Assembly: GCA_937927415.1 (NCBI GenBank)
Contig: CALBDS010000004.1
Location: 248,001 to 312,000, forward strand
Length of the DNA: 64,000 bases
Direction of reading: 5' to 3'
Origin: an uncultured Rhodospirillaceae bacterium
GTDB taxonomy: Bacteria > Pseudomonadota > Alphaproteobacteria > Azospirillales > Azospirillaceae
The notes below the pieces were generated by a model. The model made no database searches and was not told where the DNA came from. It saw nothing but the letters and a program-made list of their open reading frames with translations. Shown here in pieces: positions 42,233-50,844 of this stretch (its first letter is position 1; each line of letters starts with the position of its first letter). The translations under genes were made by a program, and so were the position numbers.

Positions 42233-43921
42233 ATGCCGTCATTATCGACGCGGGGGCGTCTGCTGCTTTTAACGTTTCTGGCCGCCGGGGGGATGATCCT
42301 CCTCGGCTCTCTGGACGTGATGCGGCTGCGGAACAATCAATTGGAAGGCGTCCAGGCCAAGCTTCAAGCCGCGGTTCAGACTGCTGCCGGCATCATCAAA
42401 TATTACCACAAGGAAGCCGCCGCCGGCCGGATGAGCGAGGCCGAAGCCCAGACCAAGGCCCGCGACGCCATCCGCGACATCCGTTACGCCGGGCAGGAAT
42501 ACCATTTCCTCTACCGCGACGACGGCACGGTTCTGGTGCTGGGGCCGCGCCCGCAGGTGGAAAACACGCGCGAACTGGCCGATGCCCGCGATCCCGACGG
42601 TGTGTTGTTCGTGCGTGAACTCATCAAGGTGGGAAAGGCGGGCGGCGGTTTCGTCCATTACCGCTTCCCCAAACCGGGCACCGACACCCCCCTGCCCAAA
42701 CTGTCGTACGCCACCATGGTCGGGGCCTGGGACTGGATCATCGGCAGCGGCGTCTATATCGACGACGTGGACGCCGATTTCCGCCGCAACGCGCTGGGCA
42801 TGGTCGTCATGGTCCTGCTGGTGACGGCGGTGGTGGCCGGCGGGGCCTTCGTCATCAGCGGCCACATCGCCCGGACGGTGCGGCGGTTCGCCGGCGCCAT
42901 GGAACGGCTGGCGCGCGGCGACGTGGGCGTTGCCATTCCCGCCACCGGTGCCCGCGACGAGTTCGGCACCATGGCCACGGCGCTGGAGGTGTTCAAGAAC
43001 AACACCGCCGAAAACCAGCGGCTGCTGGCCGAGCAGGAGCGGCTGAAACGGGAGGCCGCCGAGCACGAGGCGCGCGCGCTGCGCCGCATGGCCGACGATA
43101 TGGAATCGCGCGTGCGCGCGGTGATGCAGCAGGTGGCGACGGAAACGGAGCGGCTGAACGATGCGTCCCGCGCCCTGTCGGACAGCGCCCGCAGCACCCG
43201 CAGCCGCAGCGAAACCGTGGCGAACGCCACCGAACAGACCAGCGCCAACGTGCAGACCGTCGCCGCCGCCACCGAGGAGCTGTCCAGCTCGTCCAAGGAA
43301 ATCGGGCGGCAGGTGGAAAATTCCGCCGCCATCGCCCGCCGCGCGGTGGACGAGGCAACCCAGACATCCGACACCGTGCGCGCCCTGTCGGATTCCACCA
43401 AGCGCATCGGCGAGGTGGCGACCCTCATCAACTCCATCGCCAGCCAGACCAACCTTTTGGCGCTCAACGCCACCATCGAGGCGGCGCGCGCGGGCGAAGC
43501 GGGCCGCGGCTTTGCCGTGGTGGCGGCGGAGGTGAAGGCGCTGGCCAGCCAGACCGCCCAGGCCACCGACGAGATCACCCGCATCATCCAGTCGGTGGAA
43601 AGCGGCACCACCGCCACCGTCACCGCCATCAACCGCATCGAGGCGACCATCCGCGGCGTCAACGACAGCGCCACCACCATCGCCGCCGCGGTGGAGGAAC
43701 AGAACGCCGCCATGGGCGAGATTTCCCGCTCGGTCCAGGAAGCGGCGCAGGGCACCCAGCGCATCGCCGAGGATATCGCCGTGGTGTCGTCCAGCGCCGG
43801 CAGCACCCTGACCACGGCCGAGGCGGTGGCCACCTCGTCCTCGACCCTCAGCGGGGCGACGCTGGATCTCAAGACCCAGATCGAAACCTTCCTGGCCGAC
43901 CTGCGGCGGAAAGCCGCGTAA
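42233..43921 (+). CDS. Methyl-accepting chemotaxis protein with sCache sensor
   Basis: 562 residues. TM1 (about 9-29) and TM2 (about 188-210) enclose a single-Cache domain (RYAGQEYHFLYRDDGTVLVLG, WDWIIGSGVYIDDVDADF) very like that of the hemerythrin-linked receptor at 36.6-38.7 kb. HAMP (FAGAMERLARGDVGVAIPATG) leads to the signalling domain with tip NLLALNATIEAARAGEAGRG. There is no hemerythrin tail. AGGGGAAG precedes the ATG. Confidence 0.93.
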   Translation: MPSLSTRGRLLLLTFLAAGGMILLGSLDVMRLRNNQLEGVQAKLQAAVQTAAGIIKYYHKEAAAGRMSEAEAQTKARDAIRDIRYAGQEYHFLYRDDGTVLVLGPRPQVENTRELADARDPDGVLFVRELIKVGKAGGGFVHYRFPKPGTDTPLPKLSYATMVGAWDWIIGSGVYIDDVDADFRRNALGMVVMVLLVTAVVAGGAFVISGHIARTVRRFAGAMERLARGDVGVAIPATGARDEFGTMATALEVFKNNTAENQRLLAEQERLKREAAEHEARALRRMADDMESRVRAVMQQVATETERLNDASRALSDSARSTRSRSETVANATEQTSANVQTVAAATEELSSSSKEIGRQVENSAAIARRAVDEATQTSDTVRALSDSTKRIGEVATLINSIASQTNLLALNATIEAARAGEAGRGFAVVAAEVKALASQTAQATDEITRIIQSVESGTTATVTAINRIEATIRGVNDSATTIAAAVEEQNAAMGEISRSVQEAAQGTQRIAEDIAVVSSSAGSTLTTAEAVATSSSTLSGATLDLKTQIETFLADLRRKAA

Positions 43922-44014
43922 CCCGGCAAAGGGGGTATTCCGGCGGTTTCGGACCATCTGGAACGATTTCCGCCGCACCGCCCCCTGTGCTAGGGTCCGC
44001 GCCACGCCCATTTC

Positions 44015-44073
44015 CCTCGTCACCGGCCCGGTCCCTTGCGGTGCCGGACGGGGGAAGCGGGCCGTTGACGAGG
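44015..44073 (+). ncRNA. Strongly structured leader of moaA (candidate riboswitch or attenuator)
   Basis: Three nested stems can form in the 5' leader: CCTCGTCA (44015-44022) with TGACGAGG (44066-44073), CGGCCCG (44024-44030) with CGGGCCG (44058-44064), and GTCC with GGAC inside. That is 19 Watson-Crick pairs with one single-base bulge on each side, ending 60 bases before the moaA ATG. moaA is the gene controlled by the molybdenum-cofactor riboswitch in enterobacteria, but I cannot match its conserved core here. A possible extended -10 (TGCTAGGGT, 43989-43997) lies just upstream. Confidence 0.5.
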
Positions 44074-44132
44074 TGCGGCGAACCCGACGCCCGGTTCAAC
44101 CGTGCCCAACCGCCAAGGGAGGAGCCGCGTTC

Positions 44133-45197
44133 ATGTCCATGCCGCCCGCCGACATCCAGCCCCCCGCTCTTGGGCCGTCTGCTCTTGCGCCGGCCGCCGC
44201 TCCCCTGGTCGATCCGTTCGGGCGCGCGGTCAATTACCTGCGCATCTCCGTCACCGACCGCTGCGACCTGCGCTGTGTCTATTGCATGGCGGAGGACATG
44301 AGCTTCCTGCCCAAGGCGGAAGTGCTGTCGCTGGAGGAGATCGACCGGCTGGCCTCCGCCTTCGTGCGGCTGGGCACGCGCAAGCTGCGGCTGACCGGCG
44401 GCGAACCGCTGGTGCGCCGGGACATCATGAACCTGATCCGCGCGCTGGGCCGGCACGTCAAAAGCGGCGACCTGGACGAACTGACGCTCACCACCAACGG
44501 CACCATGCTGTTCAAGCACGCCGCCGGGCTGGTGGATGCGGGGGTGCGCCGCATCAACGTGTCGCTGGACACCCTGGACCCGCACAAGTTCCAGGCCATC
44601 ACCCGCTGGGGCAAGCTGGGCAAGATCCTGGAGGGCATCCGCGTCGCCCGCGACGCCGGGCTGTCCATCAAGATCAACTGCGTGGCGCTGAAGGGCGTCA
44701 ACGACGACGAATTCCACACCATGGTCGAATGGTGCGGGCAGGAGGGGCACGACCTCACCTTCATCGAGGTGATGCCGCTGGGCGACCTGGGCGACCTGTC
44801 GCGCTGCGACCAGTATCTGCCGCTGTCGCAGGTGCGCGCCGAGCTGCAAAGCCGCTGGACCCTGCATGAGAGCGATTACCGCACCGGCGGCCCCGCCCGT
44901 TATGTGACGGTGGGGGAAACCGGGCGGCGCATCGGCTTCATCACGCCGATGACCCATAACTTCTGCGAAAGCTGCAACCGGGTGCGGCTGACCTGCACCG
45001 GCACGCTTTATATGTGCCTGGGGCAGGAGGACGCCGCCGACCTGCGCACCCCCTTGCGGGTCAGCGACAGCGACGCGCTGCTGGAACAGGCTATCCGCGA
45101 CGCCATCGTGCGCAAGCCCAAGGGGCATGATTTCGTCATCGACCGCGGCCATCAGGCCCCGGCGGTGTCCCGCCACATGAGCGTGACCGGCGGCTGA
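44133..45197 (+). CDS. moaA: GTP 3',8-cyclase MoaA
   Basis: First step of molybdenum-cofactor synthesis: radical-SAM conversion of GTP to the 3',8-cyclo compound. 354 residues. The SAM-cluster motif CDLRCVYC is near residue 48, the second 4Fe-4S cluster uses CESCNRVRL and LYMC near the end, and the conserved C-terminal Gly-Gly is present (MSVTGG). KLRLTGGEPLVRRD is the SAM-contact GGE motif. GGGAGGA precedes the ATG at 44133. A structured leader lies upstream. mobA and the polyferredoxin are nearby, but moaB/C/D/E are not in the window. Confidence 0.97.
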   Translation: MSMPPADIQPPALGPSALAPAAAPLVDPFGRAVNYLRISVTDRCDLRCVYCMAEDMSFLPKAEVLSLEEIDRLASAFVRLGTRKLRLTGGEPLVRRDIMNLIRALGRHVKSGDLDELTLTTNGTMLFKHAAGLVDAGVRRINVSLDTLDPHKFQAITRWGKLGKILEGIRVARDAGLSIKINCVALKGVNDDEFHTMVEWCGQEGHDLTFIEVMPLGDLGDLSRCDQYLPLSQVRAELQSRWTLHESDYRTGGPARYVTVGETGRRIGFITPMTHNFCESCNRVRLTCTGTLYMCLGQEDAADLRTPLRVSDSDALLEQAIRDAIVRKPKGHDFVIDRGHQAPAVSRHMSVTGG

Positions 45198-45212
45198 CCG
45201 GACCGGATATCC

Positions 45213-45385
45213 CCCTCTCCCGCCCCGGGAGAGGGTTGGGGTGAGGGCCGATTTTCGCGCGTCAGCCCGAAAATCGAGCCGTCAGGCTCTCCGAACATAA
45301 GATTTGGGTTGCTTCGCAACGGATTTCGGGCCATTCGGCGCGAAATCCGGCCCTCACCCTGCCCCTCTCCCCGCCGGGGAGAGGG
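45213..45385. repeat. Multi-hairpin intergenic palindromic repeat (REP/MITE-like)
   Basis: About 173 bases. The outer ends are near-perfect inverted repeats of about 38 bases: each has a CCCTCTCCC...GGGAGAGGG palindrome next to GGGTGAGGGCCG (left) or CGGCCCTCACCC (right). Inside are further dyads: CGATTTTCG/CGAAAATCG, GATTTCG/CGAAATC and GTTGCTTCGCAAC. It encodes no protein. A short relative occurs at 13462-13487. Such elements are usually dispersed in many copies and may be moved by a RAYT-type transposase. Confidence 0.75.
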
Positions 45386-45496
45386 AAAATAAAACCGCGT
45401 TGGTTGCCCTGCACGTTGCATGGGGCTTTTTGCGATCCGATCGGCTATGGTCGTACCGGTCACGATACCCCGTGGCCCTGATGATCCTGCCCGCCG

Positions 45497-46300
45497 ATGA
45501 ACACGCTGCCCATCCATCCCGACGATCCGCCGCGCATGAGTTTCGTGTGCGCCGACACCGACGAGGCGCGCGCGGCCCGCACGCGCCTTGTCCACCGCTA
45601 CGGCAACACGCCGCTGGGGCAGGCCGACGTCATCATCGCGCTGGGGGGCGACGGGTTTCTGCTGGAAACCCTGCACCGCTCGCTGTCGGTGGGCGACGGC
45701 ACCGCCAAGCCGGTCTATGGCATGAACCGCGGGTCGGTGGGCTTCATGCTCAACGCCTACCGCGAACACGACCTGCCCGAACGGGTGGCCCGCGCGCAAT
45801 CGGTCACCCTGCACCCGCTGCGCATGCTGGCCACCCGCATGAACGGCGACATGGTCGAGGCCATCGGCATCAACGAGGTGTCGCTGCTGCGCGAAACCCG
45901 CCAGGCGGCCAAGCTGCGCATCACCGTGGACGACAAGGCGCGCATGCAGGAACTGATCTGCGACGGCTGTCTGGTCGCCACACCGGCCGGGTCCACCGCC
46001 TACAACCTGTCGGCCCACGGCCCCATCGTGCCGCTGGCCGCGGGCGTGCTGGCGCTGACGCCCATCAGCGCGTTCCGCCCGCGGCGCTGGCGCGGGGCGC
46101 TGCTGCCCCACACCGCCCGCATCACCTTCGACGTGCTGGAAACCCACAAGCGCCCGGTCAGCGCCGTCGCCGATTTCACCGAAGTGCGCGAGGTGATCCG
46201 GGTGGATGTGCGCGAGGCCCGCGAAATCGCGCTGACCCTGCTGTTCGACCCCGAGTTCAACTTTGAAGAGCGCATCCTGAAGGAACAGTTCGAGCCGTAA
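45497..46300 (+). CDS. nadK: NAD kinase
   Basis: Makes NADP from NAD and ATP. 267 residues, in the shorter range of bacterial enzymes. The ATP-binding GGDG is in IIALGGDGFLLETLH; other landmarks are GMNRGSVGFMLN, INEVSLLRE and TPAGSTAYNLSAHGP. The N-terminal domain starts directly with FVCADTDEARAARTRL. It follows moaA after the palindromic repeat and has its own probable promoter in the spacer. The TATGGT at 45450-45455 is a -10 candidate without a clear -35. Confidence 0.95.
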   Translation: MNTLPIHPDDPPRMSFVCADTDEARAARTRLVHRYGNTPLGQADVIIALGGDGFLLETLHRSLSVGDGTAKPVYGMNRGSVGFMLNAYREHDLPERVARAQSVTLHPLRMLATRMNGDMVEAIGINEVSLLRETRQAAKLRITVDDKARMQELICDGCLVATPAGSTAYNLSAHGPIVPLAAGVLALTPISAFRPRRWRGALLPHTARITFDVLETHKRPVSAVADFTEVREVIRVDVREAREIALTLLFDPEFNFEERILKEQFEP

Positions 46301-46397
46301 CAGGAACGTCATTCCATGGTCATCGCCCCGTCATCGGCGCACGTTATGGCTGTGACATCCGTTCGCACTCGAAACACCTGACGATGGGACTTTTCCG

Positions 46398-47387
46398 ATG
46401 ATCCGCCGGCTTTGCCGTGGCGCGGCTGTGTCCGCCCTTCTCCTTTCGGCTTCTCTTCTGTCCGCGCCCGCCGGGGCTGCCGGGTTCGGCGGGCCGAACG
46501 CCTTCGAATTCGTGGCGATGGGCGATATGCCCTACAACCTGCCCGCGGATTACACCCGGTTCGAGACGCTGATCCGCGCCGTCAACGGCATCAAGCCCGC
46601 CTTCTCGGTCCATGTGGGCGACATCAAGAGCGGCTCCACCCCCTGCACCGACGCCATGTTCCAGCGGGTGAAGGATGAGTTCGCCCTGTTCGACCAGCCG
46701 CTGGTCTACACCCCCGGCGACAACGAATGGACCGACTGTCACCGGGAAAAGGCCGGGCGCTTCGATCCCGACGAGCGGCTGGCGAAGATCCGCTCCATGT
46801 TCTTCGCCGCCCCGGTCAGCTTCGGCAAGACAGCCCTGCCGCTGGTGCGCCAGGGCGACATCGACCCCGCCTTCGCCACCTACATCGAGAACACCCGCTG
46901 GAGCGTGGGCAAGGTGGTGTTCGCCACCGTGCATGTGATCGGCTCCAACAACAACCTGCCGGATTCCAAGGGCAAGACCGACGAATACACCGCCCGCAAC
47001 GCCGCCAACATCGCCTGGATCAAGGCCACCTTCGCCGAAGCGGCCAAGGCCGGGGCGGAAGCGGTGGTGTTCGCCATGCAGGCCGACCCGGAATTCGCCC
47101 GCAAGGACCGCACCGGCAATGGCTTCAACGACACGCTGGAAGCCCTGACCGAAGGCACCAAGGCGTTCCGCAACCCGGTGCTGCTGGTGCAGGGCGACAG
47201 CCACGAGATGGTCATCGACCAGCCCCTGACCATGCCCGACGGCAAGACCACGCTGGAAACCTTCACCCGGCTGCAGGTGATGGGCGACGGGCATGTGCAT
47301 GGGGTGCGCGTTCTGGTGGATCCGGATTCGCCGGGCGTCTTCTCCTTCCAGCCGCTGATCGTGCCGGAGAATCTCCGCACGCCGTAA
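46398..47387 (+). CDS. Secreted calcineurin-like phosphoesterase family protein
   Basis: 329 residues with a Sec signal peptide (RRLCRGAAVSALLLSASLLS to AGA). Metal-binding motifs resembling calcineurin-like phosphoesterases are FVAMGDMPYN, SVHVGDIKSG and YTPGDNEWTDCH, with late VQGDSHEMVID and GDGHVHGVRV. The canonical GNHD is GDNEW here, as in a subgroup of periplasmic phosphoesterase-like proteins of unknown substrate. It stands alone after nadK, with weak ribosome-binding sequence. Confidence 0.82.
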   Translation: MIRRLCRGAAVSALLLSASLLSAPAGAAGFGGPNAFEFVAMGDMPYNLPADYTRFETLIRAVNGIKPAFSVHVGDIKSGSTPCTDAMFQRVKDEFALFDQPLVYTPGDNEWTDCHREKAGRFDPDERLAKIRSMFFAAPVSFGKTALPLVRQGDIDPAFATYIENTRWSVGKVVFATVHVIGSNNNLPDSKGKTDEYTARNAANIAWIKATFAEAAKAGAEAVVFAMQADPEFARKDRTGNGFNDTLEALTEGTKAFRNPVLLVQGDSHEMVIDQPLTMPDGKTTLETFTRLQVMGDGHVHGVRVLVDPDSPGVFSFQPLIVPENLRTP

Positions 47388-47506
47388 TCCCCCTCTTCGA
47401 ACGGCGATGCGGCGGCGCGGAAGGAGGGGGGGCCGCACCGTTTGCCCGCCATCATCCGTTTCACCCGGCAGGACGTTCCTGACCGTCCTGCCGGGAGAAA
47501 CACCCC

Positions 47507-48790
47507 ATGAGCGATTCCATCCTCCAGCCCGCCGCCGGCCGGGCCTACTCCCCTGAACCCGTGCTGTTTGCCGTCACGCTGACGGTGCTGGTGGCGGCGT
47601 TGTGGCGCCTGCCGTGGCCGGGTTTCGCCGAAGACGGGGCGGCGCTGGCGCTGGGCCGCCTGCTGGCCGGGCTGATGCCGCCCGAAACCCTGCCCCCCGA
47701 TCTGTCCGCCGCCACCCTGACCGCCGAGGCCCTGGGGCCGAACGGGCTGGTGGAACCGCTGTTCGCCCTGCTGCTGGCGGTGGCCCCGGCGGCGACGGCG
47801 GCCAAGCTGCTGCTGAGCGTGTGCGTGGTGGCGCTGCCGCTGGCCATGCGCTACGCCGTGACCGCCGTCTACCCCGACAACGCGCCGTTGGGGTGGTACG
47901 CCCTGCCGTTCCTGTTCTCCGCCCCGCTGGGGCTGGGCTATTACGATCTGCTGTTCAGCCTGCCGCTGCTGCTGCTCAGTCTGGGTTATCTGCTGCGTCA
48001 GTGGCGCCGGCTGGGCGGCGGTGACGGGGCGTGGCCGGCGGCGGTGCTGGCCGGGCTGGGGCTGCTGACCGGCATGACCCACCCGTTGAGCGGGGTGGCG
48101 CTGGCGCTGATGCTGGCGTGTTTCGCCGGCTGGCTGCTGTTCTATCAGGACGCCCTGCCCCGCCGGTTCAAGCCCGCCGAACCGACGGTGCGCGACGGCA
48201 CGGTGCCGGCGGGACCAGCGGCGATCAAGCTGGGGCTGGCGCTGATGCCGCTGGCGGCCTTGCTGGCCGAACGCATTCCCGACTGGTGGGAAGCGGTGGC
48301 CCCGCCCGGCACCCCCAATTCATGGCTACGGCTGGAAATGCTGGTGACGGGCGAGGCGCTGCTGCCCCATGCCCGGTGGGAGATGCTGCTGACGCTGCCG
48401 GTGGCGATTTTGCCCTTCGCCGGGGCCGTGATGCTGGCGAAGCGTCGCTGGACGTGGCGCAAGCTGCTGCCGCGCGATGGGCTGCTGGCCGGGGCGTTGA
48501 CGGTGACGGCGGCGGGGCTGGTGCTGCCCGCGGCGATCGCCGGCGACGCCATCCCGGCCGACGCGCTGGCGGTGCCGTGCCTGCTGGTGTTTCCGCCGCT
48601 GCTGGTGGTGTTCTGGCTGGGGATCATCACGTCGTGGAAGACGTTGCGGCGGGTGATCGTGGCGGTCAGCGGCATCGCCGCGGTGGGGCTGCTGGCGGTG
48701 ACGCTTCACCACGGCGCCGTGTCCCACCCCGGCACAGCGCGGACGGACAGCCCCGATTTGGGCGTAGCGGGAACGGCGCCGCGTGGGTAA
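47507..48790 (+). CDS. Polytopic membrane protein of unknown function
   Basis: 427 residues with about ten hydrophobic helices (for example LFAVTLTVLVAALWRLPWPG and PLFALLLAVAPAATAAKLLL). An acidic periplasmic loop with PPDLSAATLTAEALGPNG follows the first helix. No transporter or glycosyltransferase signature is clear to me. GGGAG precedes the ATG. It overlaps or abuts the next gene depending on the start chosen there. Confidence 0.75.
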   Translation: MSDSILQPAAGRAYSPEPVLFAVTLTVLVAALWRLPWPGFAEDGAALALGRLLAGLMPPETLPPDLSAATLTAEALGPNGLVEPLFALLLAVAPAATAAKLLLSVCVVALPLAMRYAVTAVYPDNAPLGWYALPFLFSAPLGLGYYDLLFSLPLLLLSLGYLLRQWRRLGGGDGAWPAAVLAGLGLLTGMTHPLSGVALALMLACFAGWLLFYQDALPRRFKPAEPTVRDGTVPAGPAAIKLGLALMPLAALLAERIPDWWEAVAPPGTPNSWLRLEMLVTGEALLPHARWEMLLTLPVAILPFAGAVMLAKRRWTWRKLLPRDGLLAGALTVTAAGLVLPAAIAGDAIPADALAVPCLLVFPPLLVVFWLGIITSWKTLRRVIVAVSGIAAVGLLAVTLHHGAVSHPGTARTDSPDLGVAGTAPRG

Positions 48791-48830
48791 AAGGGACGAC
48801 TGTCTGACATCAACCGGACCCGCCCCTCTC

Positions 48831-49409
48831 ATGCTGCAACGCCTGTACGCCTGGACCATGGAGAAAGCCGCCTCCCGCAACAGCCGGGGCTGGCTGGCGG
48901 CGGTGTCCTTTGCCGAAAGCTCGTTCTTCCCCATCCCGCCCGACCTGCTGATGATCCCGATGATCCTGGCCGACCGCAAACGGGCCTGGGCCATCGCGAC
49001 GCTGGCGACGGTCGCGTCGGTGGTGGGGGGGCTGGCCGGCTATATGATCGGCTTCTTCCTGTACGAGACGATCGGACGCTGGGTCATCGACCTCTACCAC
49101 CTGGAGGCGCAGTTCGACACGCTGCGCCAGACCTTCGTCGATTACGGGGCCGAGATCCTGATCGTCAAAGGCATGACGCCGATCCCGTACAAGCTGCTGA
49201 CCATCACCGCGGGCGTGGCGCACCTGAACCTGTGGGTGTTCATCGGTGCGTCGATCATCTCGCGGTCCATGCGGTTCTTCCTGGTGGCGGCGCTGCTGTA
49301 CTGGTGCGGGGAGCCGATCCGCGCCTTCATCGAAAAGCGGCTGACGCTGGTGACCACGGTGTTCGCCGTGCTGCTGATCGGCGGCTTCCTGGCCGTGAAG
49401 CTGCTGTGA
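48831..49409 (+). CDS. DedA/VTT-domain membrane protein (YqaA-like)
   Basis: 192 residues. The family's re-entrant motif appears in SFAESSFFPIPPDLLMIPM and the second half in KGMTPIPYKLLTITAGVAHLN, followed by two helices. DedA relatives move lipids (undecaprenyl phosphate or phospholipids) across the inner membrane, or affect proton homeostasis. A GTG at 48783 would add 16 residues, but the family N-terminus starts at MLQRLYAWTMEKA. Its stop overlaps the start of the methyltransferase gene. Confidence 0.9.
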   Translation: MLQRLYAWTMEKAASRNSRGWLAAVSFAESSFFPIPPDLLMIPMILADRKRAWAIATLATVASVVGGLAGYMIGFFLYETIGRWVIDLYHLEAQFDTLRQTFVDYGAEILIVKGMTPIPYKLLTITAGVAHLNLWVFIGASIISRSMRFFLVAALLYWCGEPIRAFIEKRLTLVTTVFAVLLIGGFLAVKLL

Positions 49410-50242
49410 CGTCCCGCCCCAAGGGGGGGACCAACGGGGGCCGCCGCCCCCCACCCCCCCGGCCCGCCGCCCCCCCGGACGACGAGCCACGCAAGAGCTT
49501 GCGCATCGCCGGCCTGTCGGCGGTGTCGGCGCTGTTCGCCCGCGACCCCGACCGGGTGGAGCGGCTGTTCTTCGACGAGCGGCTGAAAGGGGCGGCGGGG
49601 GATTTCTGCCGCCATCTGGCCGCCCGCCGCCGCCCCTACCGCATGGTGGATGCCGACGAGCTGGCCAAGGTGGCGGGCACCGTGCTGCATGGCGGCATCG
49701 TCGCGGTGACCGCCCCGCGCCCGGTGCCGCTGCTGGACCCCGCCGACGCCCCACGCTGGGCCGCGGCGCGGGAACCGCTGCTGCTGCTGGACGGGGTGGG
49801 CAACCCGCACAATCTGGGGGCCATCGTCCGCACCGCCGCCTTTTTCGGGCTGCCGCGGCTGGTGGTGTCCGACCACCCGGCCCAGGCCCTGCCGTCGGAA
49901 GCCGCCTACCGCGTGGCCGAAGGCGGGTTCGAGTGGCTGGAGCTGTGGCGGGCCGAACGCTTCGCCGCCATCCTGAAACGGCTGAAGCCCGCCTACCGCA
50001 TCATCGGCACCGCCCTGGACCCCAAGCGCCCCACCGTGGGGGTGGAGGCGCTGACCCGCCCCGGCGGGCCGCCGGTGGCCCTGATCCTCGGCAACGAGGA
50101 GGACGGGTTGCCGCGGGCCACGCTCGACGCCTGCGACGCGGTGCTGACCCTTCCCGGCAGCGGGCGGGTGCAGTCGCTGAACGTGGCCGCCACCGCCGCC
50201 ATCCTCATCCACGCGCTTGGTTGCGCGAAAAGCGGGCGTTAA
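49406..50242 (+). CDS. SpoU/TrmH-family RNA 2'-O-ribose methyltransferase
   Basis: 278 residues, SPOUT fold. After a Pro/Arg-rich N-terminal tail comes the substrate-binding domain (RIAGLSAVSALFARDPDRVE). The catalytic domain has motif 1 GVGNPHNLGAIVRTA, motif 2 ILGNEEDGLP and motif 3 LPGSGRVQSLNVA. It is a TrmH or RlmB-like enzyme that methylates tRNA or 23S rRNA; the target base cannot be told. The GTG start overlaps the DedA stop (GTGA). The stop codon is shared with the convergent gene (GTTAAC). Confidence 0.92.
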   Translation: MTSRPKGGTNGGRRPPPPRPAAPPDDEPRKSLRIAGLSAVSALFARDPDRVERLFFDERLKGAAGDFCRHLAARRRPYRMVDADELAKVAGTVLHGGIVAVTAPRPVPLLDPADAPRWAAAREPLLLLDGVGNPHNLGAIVRTAAFFGLPRLVVSDHPAQALPSEAAYRVAEGGFEWLELWRAERFAAILKRLKPAYRIIGTALDPKRPTVGVEALTRPGGPPVALILGNEEDGLPRATLDACDAVLTLPGSGRVQSLNVAATAAILIHALGCAKSGR

Positions 50243-50691
50243 CTCAGCACCACCAGCATCACCACCGCGACCGCCCCCATGGACACCAGCGGCAGCAGAT
50301 CGACGCCGCCGCGCTTCAGCGTGGGCGCGTGGTGGTGGGCGCCGGGCGCCTCCGCCTGACGGCCGAAGCCCATGCCGGCGATTTCCCGCGCCGTGGCCGG
50401 CTGGGCACCCGGCACGGAAATGGCCGGGGCCGCCGGGCTGGCCATGTCCACCACGCCCACGCCGTGTTCACGATCGATGGGGGTGTGCCGCGGCATCAGA
50501 AGGGCGGCGTCCACATCCACCTCGATCCCGTCGTCCTCCAGGCGCTCCAGAATCGCGGTGAGGTCGCGCGCCGACAGGCTGGCCATCGGCAAGGTGCGCG
50601 CCACGTCGCCGGTGGTGACGCGGCCATGCCGCTGCCCGATGGCTTTCAGCCGCTCGTAACCGGCGCTTTCCCAGGCCATAGCCATGTCCAT
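50239..50691 (-). CDS. Tail-anchored protein with a sigma-70 region 1.1-like domain
   Basis: 150 residues. Residues about 11-62 (GYERLKAIGQRHGRVTTGDV, then ARTLP, LSARDLTAILERLEDDGIEV) match the pattern of sigma-70 region 1.1, the domain that keeps free sigma from binding DNA. The usual form is L-x-x-x-G-x-x-x-G-x-V/L-T-x-x-D/E-V/I, LP, and a final helix ending in D-x-GI-x-V. No other sigma regions are present. A Pro/Ala/His linker leads to a membrane helix at the extreme C-terminus (LPLVSMGAVAVVMLVVLS), so it should be anchored with the domain in the cytoplasm. Several ATGs (50691, 50685, 50679) are possible starts. Its function is unknown. Confidence 0.7.
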   Translation of the reverse strand: MDMAMAWESAGYERLKAIGQRHGRVTTGDVARTLPMASLSARDLTAILERLEDDGIEVDVDAALLMPRHTPIDREHGVGVVDMASPAAPAISVPGAQPATAREIAGMGFGRQAEAPGAHHHAPTLKRGGVDLLPLVSMGAVAVVMLVVLS

Positions 50692-50844
50692 TCTCCTTCC
50701 TCGTCCCTCTTCTGCCTGATTCAACAGCGGAATCGCGCCGATGTTTCAGGGGGATGGGGGCATGGGCCTTGCCGCCGCCGCGCCATCACCCACTTGGATG
50801 GAAACACCGCCGGGGTTGCCGGCCGACACGGGGTTTCCTTTGCC

